The position numbers and the translations under genes are program-made. From NCBI RefSeq assembly GCF_002113025.1, contig NZ_NEJH01000007.1, positions 1-64,000 of the forward strand: DNA of 64,000 nucleotides. Reading direction: 5' to 3'. The stretch is from Pseudomonas sp. B28(2017) (GTDB taxonomy: Bacteria; Pseudomonadota; Gammaproteobacteria; Pseudomonadales; Pseudomonadaceae). How positions within the stretch are numbered: position 1 is the stretch's first letter; every line of letters starts with the position of its first letter. The notes beneath the pieces were generated by a model, which was not told where the DNA came from, made no database searches, and saw only the letters and a program-made list of their open reading frames with translations. This document shows, piece by piece, positions 59,250 through 64,000 of the stretch.

Positions 59250-60914
59250 TCAAGCTGGAACGTTCTTCGCCGCGGCCTCTTGAGCCTTGGCGATTTCCTG
59301 GTTGCGCAAGATAAAGCGCTGCAATTTGCCGCTTGGGGTTTTCGGCAACTCGCTTACAAATTCGATTTCCCGGGGGTAGGAATGCGCCGCCAGACGCTTG
59401 CGCACGTGTTGGCGCAGCTCTTCGGCCAACGCAGGTTCCGGGCGGTATTGCGAGCTGAGCACGACGAAGGCCTTGACCAGTTCGGTGCGCTCCGGATCGG
59501 GTTTGCCGACCACTGCGGCCTCGACCACGGCGGGGTGTTCGATCAACGCGCTTTCCACGTCGAACGGACCGACCCGGTAACCGGAGGTGGTGATCACGTC
59601 ATCGCTGCGACCGACGAAGCTGATGCTGCCGTCCGGGTTCCACTCGACGGTGTCGCCACTCAGGTAATAGTTGCCGACAAAGGCCTTGGTCGGCCCGCCT
59701 TCGTAGCCAGCGAACCAGCACATCGGCGATTGGCTGCGGTCGATGGCCAGAATGCCCGGTTGGCCAACACCCAGTTCCTTGTATTCCTCATCCAGGACCA
59801 CAATGCGGTGTCCCGGCGAGGCAAAACCGGCGGCGCCCATATGAATCGGATGTTCCAGGCCGTGGTGGTTGCACAGCACCATGCCCAGTTCGGTCTGGCC
59901 GTAATGGTCGTGGATCACCACGTCGAGGTTGTCGGCGAACCAGCGGATCACTTCCGGGTTCAGCGGCTCGCCGGCGCTGCTGACAATGCGCAGCTTGCCC
60001 TTGATCGATCTGGCGAATTCGTCGCCGCCGGCAATCAGCAAACGGTAGGCCGTCGGCGAACCGGTAAGGTTGGTAATCCCGTACTTGTTGATCACCCGGC
60101 AGGTGCTTTCGAGGGTGAACGGGCCATCGTAAAAGGTGATTGGATGCCCCATGGACATCGGCCCCGTGACACCAAAATAAATGCCGTAGGCCCAACCCGG
60201 ATCCGCGACGTTCCAGAAGGCGTCTTCCGGGCGCAGATCCACCGCATCGCGAGTGTAGCTCTGGAACGCAACGATGGCCTTGAGCGGCACCGACAGGGCT
60301 TTCGACGGGCCGGTGGTGCCCGAGGTGAACATCAGCAGGAATGGATCTTCCCCGGTCAGCAGTACAGGCTCACAGTCGGCGCAATAGTTGGCCAGCTCGG
60401 CCCAGAAACTGTAATCGCCGCGAACCAGGCCCTGCCCTTTGGGGCCTGTGACGGTAACCGTGATCGGGCAATCGGCGACTTCGGCCAGTTTCGGCCGGTT
60501 CACCGCATCGGTCACCACCACCTTGGCGCCAGAGCAACTCAGGCGGTGCTCGATGGCTTTGGGGCCGAACGCAGTAAACAGCGGTTGATACACCGCACCG
60601 ATGCGCCAAGTGGCGAACACGGTGATCAACAGTTCGATATTGCGTGGTAACAGGCCAGCCACCTTGTCGCCTTTCTTCACGCCCTGGGCCAGCAGGTAAT
60701 TGGCGAAACGCGCGGCCTTGTCCTGCAATTCGGTGAAGGTGCAGGTAGCACTGCTGCCGTCGCGTCCTTCCCAGAACAGCGCGATGCGGCCCGGCAAGGC
60801 ATGCCGGTCACAGCATTCGACACAGGCGTTGAGGGCTGTCAGATCGCCTGCGAGTGCGGCGTCGACGGTTTGCTGATAATTGAACTGAGAAGTAGCAGAC
60901 AAGTAATCGCGCAT
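59250..60914 (-). CDS. Short/branched-chain acyl-CoA synthetase (AMP-forming)
   Basis: 554 residues of the ANL family. The P-loop LLMFTSGTTGPSKALSVPLK, HDHYGQTELGM, WNPDGSISFVGRSDDVITTS and the C-terminal TPSGKLQRF with its catalytic Lys are all present. It resembles AcsA-type synthetases for short acids and would load branched or propionate-like acids into the pathway. First gene of the minus operon, 13 bases before the SDR gene. Confidence 0.88.
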   Translation of the reverse strand: MRDYLSATSQFNYQQTVDAALAGDLTALNACVECCDRHALPGRIALFWEGRDGSSATCTFTELQDKAARFANYLLAQGVKKGDKVAGLLPRNIELLITVFATWRIGAVYQPLFTAFGPKAIEHRLSCSGAKVVVTDAVNRPKLAEVADCPITVTVTGPKGQGLVRGDYSFWAELANYCADCEPVLLTGEDPFLLMFTSGTTGPSKALSVPLKAIVAFQSYTRDAVDLRPEDAFWNVADPGWAYGIYFGVTGPMSMGHPITFYDGPFTLESTCRVINKYGITNLTGSPTAYRLLIAGGDEFARSIKGKLRIVSSAGEPLNPEVIRWFADNLDVVIHDHYGQTELGMVLCNHHGLEHPIHMGAAGFASPGHRIVVLDEEYKELGVGQPGILAIDRSQSPMCWFAGYEGGPTKAFVGNYYLSGDTVEWNPDGSISFVGRSDDVITTSGYRVGPFDVESALIEHPAVVEAAVVGKPDPERTELVKAFVVLSSQYRPEPALAEELRQHVRKRLAAHSYPREIEFVSELPKTPSGKLQRFILRNQEIAKAQEAAAKNVPA

Positions 60915-61050
60915 TGCCAGAATCCCTCTGTGTTTCTTATTAGGTTGGGGGAACCGTAATCAACAGGGAAATACTCGCTCTGCGCGGGGTGTCGGGCAAT
61001 GGTCAAAGCTATCAAGTTGCCTGACTGCTTTGGCCAAAGCCCGCAGGATT

Positions 61051-61974
61051 TCAAGCCATGAAGCGCACCCCCGGTTTAGCGCGCTCGTCCACGGTCAGTT
61101 CGAACACATCCGGCCGCGCGTAGTGGCCGACCACGTCATAGTCGTAGCGGGCGTGTACCAGGTCGTCGGTGTCGATTGCCGCGGTGAGCAGACCGGCGCT
61201 ATCACGCAAAGGCCCGGCGAGGATGTCACCCATGGGACCTACGATCACGCTGCCACCGGTGATCAATGGCCGATCCGCCGGCCAGTTGGCGATGTCCAGG
61301 CCCAAGGCCCGGGGCGAGGCCTGGACCTGACAGGCACTGACCACGAAACAACGTCCCTCATGGGCGATGTGGCGCATGCTGACCTGCCACATCTCCCGTT
61401 CGTCCACGGTCGGCGCGCACCAAACCTCCACGCCCTTGGCGTACATCGCCGTGCGCAGCAGCGGCATCATGTTTTCCCAGCACACCGCCGCACCGACGCG
61501 CCCGACCTGGCTGTCGATCACCGGCAATGTCGAACCATCGCCCTTGCCCCAGATCAGCCGCTCGGTGCCAGTGGGCATCAGTTTGCGGTGTTTGGCCACC
61601 AGTCCTGCCTGAGGATCAAAGTACAGCGCGGTGCAGTACAAAGTGCTGCCCGCACGCTCGATCACGCCGATCACCAGATTGGCCCCGGTGCGTGCAGACA
61701 GTCCCGCCAACGCCTCGGTTTCCGCGCCGGGTACGTCGATGGCATTGGCAAAATAGCGGGCAAAGGCTTCGCGACCTTCCGGCAGGCGATAACCCAATTG
61801 CGTACCAAAGCCCTCGCCTTTGGGATAACCGCCCAACAGCGCTTCCGGCATCACCACCAACGCGGCGCCGGCTTCGATGATCGCGTTTTCATAGGACAAA
61901 ATCTGTTCCAGGGTTTCAGCCTTGCCACCGGGCAATGCGCCGATCTGCAGGGCCGCAACGATTGATTTGGGCAT
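61051..61974 (-). CDS. Nitrilase
   Basis: 307 residues of the nitrilase branch of the carbon-nitrogen hydrolases. The catalytic triad is in VVMPEALLGGYPKGEGF (Glu), KHRKLMPTGTERLIWGKGDG (Lys) and VGAAVCWENMMPLL (Cys); the motif around the Cys is that of true nitrilases, which turn nitriles into acids plus ammonia. Divergent from a LysR regulator. ATG at 61974 matches the family start. Confidence 0.9.
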   Translation of the reverse strand: MPKSIVAALQIGALPGGKAETLEQILSYENAIIEAGAALVVMPEALLGGYPKGEGFGTQLGYRLPEGREAFARYFANAIDVPGAETEALAGLSARTGANLVIGVIERAGSTLYCTALYFDPQAGLVAKHRKLMPTGTERLIWGKGDGSTLPVIDSQVGRVGAAVCWENMMPLLRTAMYAKGVEVWCAPTVDEREMWQVSMRHIAHEGRCFVVSACQVQASPRALGLDIANWPADRPLITGGSVIVGPMGDILAGPLRDSAGLLTAAIDTDDLVHARYDYDVVGHYARPDVFELTVDERAKPGVRFMA

Positions 61975-62058
61975 CGCACACACTCCATTCGCATCAGGTG
62001 TTGCTCATTCTCCGGCGTCACGCAATCATCAATAAAGACCGATTCACTGCTGAATGAT

Positions 62059-62967
62059 ATGAACCAAATGAATATCACCGACATCGACCTCAATCTGCTC
62101 AAAGTCTTCGAAGCACTGCACGAGGAGTCCAGCGCCAGCCGTGCCGCCTTGCGCCTTGGCGTGACGCAATCGGCGGTCAGCGCGGCCCTGCGGCGGTTAC
62201 GCGAGGTGTATGGCGATCAGCTGTTCGTGCGCACCGGACGAGGCCTGGCCCCCTCGCTCAAGGCCAATCAACTCAAGCCAGTGGTCAGCGATGCGCTGAA
62301 CAAATGCCGGCAGAGCCTGGCGATGGTCGATCCGGCCGCGCAGCAGTACGACGGTCGCTCAGTCACTGTGGGAATGTCGGACGATTTCGAAATTGCCTAC
62401 GGCCGGCGACTGATCGAAGAAATCGCCCATACCGCGCCGAAGCTGCGGCTGATTTTCCGCCAGACCCATAGTCAGATCGTCGCCCATGCATTGATGGAAC
62501 GCAGCATCGACCTGGCGATTACCGCGGGCGGGTTTGCCGAGCGGCTGCTCAGCCGTCAGGTGCTGGGAGAAGGCGGATACCTGTGTCTGGCGGACCCATC
62601 GAGCCTGGGCGCGGGCCAGCAGAACATCAGTCTTGAAGAGTTTGTCGCCCGTGAACACATTCTGGTGTCGTCCGGCGGTTTTATCGGAATTACCGATGAA
62701 GGATTGGCGGCACTGGGGCTGAGTCGGCGGGTGTGCGCCTCGACCACGCACTTTGCCGCGTTGCCGCATTTGCTCAAGGGCAGCCAGGCCGTTGCGACCA
62801 TTCCGGCCCATGCGGCGCAAAGCATCGCAACGCTCAGCGGACTGGCGTTGCTGCCCTGCCCCCTGGCGTTGCCACGTTACCCGATCGAGCTGGGCTGGCG
62901 CACCAGCACTCAGCTCGATCCGGTGGTGTTGAAAGTGCGTGAAGCGATTGTCGCGAGTTTCGCGTGA
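62059..62967 (+). CDS. LysR-family transcriptional regulator
   Basis: 302 residues: winged helix-turn-helix (SSASRAALRLGVTQSAVSAA) and effector domain. Divergent from the nitrilase gene with an 84-base gap, so it probably controls it. Text of the DNA-binding part (DIDLNLLKVFEALHEE) resembles the NodD/LinR/SyrM-type LysR proteins. Confidence 0.9.
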   Translation: MNQMNITDIDLNLLKVFEALHEESSASRAALRLGVTQSAVSAALRRLREVYGDQLFVRTGRGLAPSLKANQLKPVVSDALNKCRQSLAMVDPAAQQYDGRSVTVGMSDDFEIAYGRRLIEEIAHTAPKLRLIFRQTHSQIVAHALMERSIDLAITAGGFAERLLSRQVLGEGGYLCLADPSSLGAGQQNISLEEFVAREHILVSSGGFIGITDEGLAALGLSRRVCASTTHFAALPHLLKGSQAVATIPAHAAQSIATLSGLALLPCPLALPRYPIELGWRTSTQLDPVVLKVREAIVASFA

Positions 62968-62976
62968 CAGCCGATG

Positions 62977-63231
62977 TTACTTGTTGGCGGCCATCAGGCG
63001 ATTGACTTCACTGCGCACCATGTTGGCGAATTCCGGGGGCGACATGCCATCCAGTTCGGCGCGCACCCACTCTGCCCACTTGCCTTTGCGCTTGGCCCGT
63101 TCGCCGAACAACCGCGTGGCCTCGCCCTTGGCTTTGCCCAGGTTGTTTTGCCAGAGTTCGAACAGACGGGATTTCTCGTCTTCAAGCGCAGCGCGCTCGG
63201 CGAGGGGTTTGTCGGCCAGATTGAAGCTCAT
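62977..63231 (-). CDS. Small basic helical protein of unknown function
   Basis: 84 residues, highly charged and helical (PLAERAALEDEKSRLFELWQ, RLFGERAKRKGKWAEWVRAE). No signal peptide. I do not recognise a named family. It is convergent with the LysR gene, 9 bases apart. GGAAATTCCC precedes the ATG. Confidence 0.62.
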   Translation of the reverse strand: MSFNLADKPLAERAALEDEKSRLFELWQNNLGKAKGEATRLFGERAKRKGKWAEWVRAELDGMSPPEFANMVRSEVNRLMAANK

Positions 63232-63395
63232 GGGAATTTCCTGCTGCGTAAAATAGGCGACATCTTACACTGCAGGACGAAATGTCCTGAGTCGGTTTTT
63301 CAGCAAGATGGCCTCCCCAGGCAAAATAGCTGCAACTTTACCGACAACGGCAGACTCCATTGTTCACTGTCCACTTACCTGCAAGGAATACTTCA

Positions 63396-63713
63396 ATGGC
63401 CCGCAAAACCGCCGCGCAAGCCGCCGAAGATCAAATCAAGGATCTAGCGTTCAGCGAACTTCAATCGCTGATCGAAGAGTCGGAAAAACTGCTGAAAAGC
63501 AGCGCGTCACTGGTCGGGGAAGAAGCGGAGACCCTTCGCGGACAAATCGCGCTGAAACTCCGGCAAGCCCGGGATTCGGTGACCAGCGTACGCGACCGGA
63601 CCTTGCCCGCGGTCGAGGCCACTGAAACCTATATCGGCGGGCATCCATGGCAAACCGTGGCGATTTCTGCCGGGCTCGGACTGGTGGTGGGATTGTTACT
63701 GGGACGGCGTTAA
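63396..63713 (+). CDS. DUF883 protein (ElaB/YqjD-like)
   Basis: 105 residues. A helical soluble part (about 5-75, SLIEESEKLLKSSASLVGEE) is followed by a C-terminal membrane helix with ETYIGGHPWQTVAISAGLGL and a terminal GRR. This is the ElaB/YqjD layout of tail-anchored, ribosome-associated stationary-phase proteins in enterobacteria. The ATG at 63396 has AAGGA about 11 bases upstream. Confidence 0.85.
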   Translation: MARKTAAQAAEDQIKDLAFSELQSLIEESEKLLKSSASLVGEEAETLRGQIALKLRQARDSVTSVRDRTLPAVEATETYIGGHPWQTVAISAGLGLVVGLLLGRR

Positions 63714-63737
63714 GCGTTCCGATCAATCACAGCAAAC

Positions 63738-63831
63738 CCTGTGGGAACGAGCCTGCTCGCGAAGAGGTCGTGTCAGTCTAGATTCATGTTGACTGATCCA
63801 CCGCCTTCGCGAGCAGGCTCGCTCCCACAGG
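63738..63831. repeat. Inverted REP pair
   Basis: CCTGTGGGAACGAGCCTGCT (from 63738) faces AGGCTCGCTCCCACAGG (ending 63831), between the convergent DUF883 gene and the partial gene at the window edge. Confidence 0.8.
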
Positions 63832-63854
63832 TTCGATACCACTTGTTGACAGGA

Positions 63855-64000
63855 TCAGTCCCCGGCCAGCTCCCGCAGGTTCGCCAGCGTCCGGGCATCG
63901 AGCTCAATGCCGTTGACCTGCGACCTGGCGCGCTGCTGATGACGTCGGTCACCCGGCAAGCGCTTCAAGCCGACACCGTGCATTTGTCGCACCAATTCCT
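63855..64000 (-). CDS. 3' end of an unidentified gene (partial)
   Basis: The last 48 codons of a minus-strand gene run in from the right edge and end at TGA (63855-63857): ELVRQMHGVGLKRLPGDRRH then QQRARSQVNGIELDARTLAN and LRELAGD. The codon use is typical of the neighbours. The fragment is too short for me to name a family. Confidence 0.6.
   Translation of the reverse strand, partial: ELVRQMHGVGLKRLPGDRRHQQRARSQVNGIELDARTLANLRELAGD

Overview
The window looks like chromosome of a fluorescent Pseudomonas (P. fluorescens group). It is GC-rich, gene-dense, carries typical Pseudomonas REP palindromes between genes (many contain the core GGGAGCGAGCxxGCTCG), and has Pseudomonas-type families such as DUF1652, DUF2790, a C39-type FapD and the order uppP / pnuC / nadR-like / fapABCDEF, which as I recall is also the order in P. 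aeruginosa. I see no tRNA, rRNA, CRISPR array, prophage or intact insertion sequence.

Layout. 0.4-3.7 kb: an AaeB/AaeX/AaeA-like efflux operon (minus). 3.9-11.7 kb: a TPR protein, then a signalling operon (minus) of a large hybrid kinase with three receivers, a CheR methyltransferase, a 30-codon relic of cheB, a receiver-kinase and a stand-alone receiver, with a divergent single receiver. 11.7-14.8 kb: a glycosyltransferase, then the decayed end of a mannitol/polyol operon (broken xylulokinase mtlY, apparently intact fructokinase mtlZ). 15-20.7 kb: small secreted proteins, ecotin, a short IlvA preceded by what looks like a complete leader-peptide attenuator, a PQQ-type sugar dehydrogenase and LpxO. 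21-30 kb: YbiT-type ABC-F protein, MFS transporter, secreted hydrolase, azoreductase with divergent LysR regulator, UppP, PnuC and NadR-like kinase.

30.5-36.8 kb is the most system-like part: a complete functional-amyloid operon, fapA-fapB-fapC-fapD-fapE-fapF, with a good sigma-54 promoter match before fapA, a terminator after the main subunit gene fapC, and a convergent sigma-54 activator of VpsR-like layout just downstream. The working model is that this activator turns on the operon; FapD and FapF process and export the repeat proteins FapB, FapC and FapE with help from FapA.

37-49.5 kb: a delta-60-repeat protein, NhaB, a gnd-zwf pair, a CptA-type phosphoethanolamine transferase, a GNAT acetyltransferase with a 12-G tract in its reading frame, DinB-like and ZapE/AFG1-like proteins and an aldo/keto reductase. 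49.5-52.6 kb: agmatinase-family ureohydrolase, polyamine-type binding protein and divergent LysR regulator. 52.7-61 kb: two convergent operons for branched-chain acyl-CoA (valine and isoleucine) breakdown. 61-64 kb: nitrilase with divergent LysR, two small proteins and the 3' end of a further gene.

Most notable: the ilvA attenuator whose leader peptide may be leaderless; an in-frame collapse of cheB inside an otherwise intact signalling operon; the fap locus with its putative dedicated regulator; the mtl operon relic; and the poly-G tract in the GNAT gene. All functional calls come from reading the sequence and from family knowledge; no database search was run.
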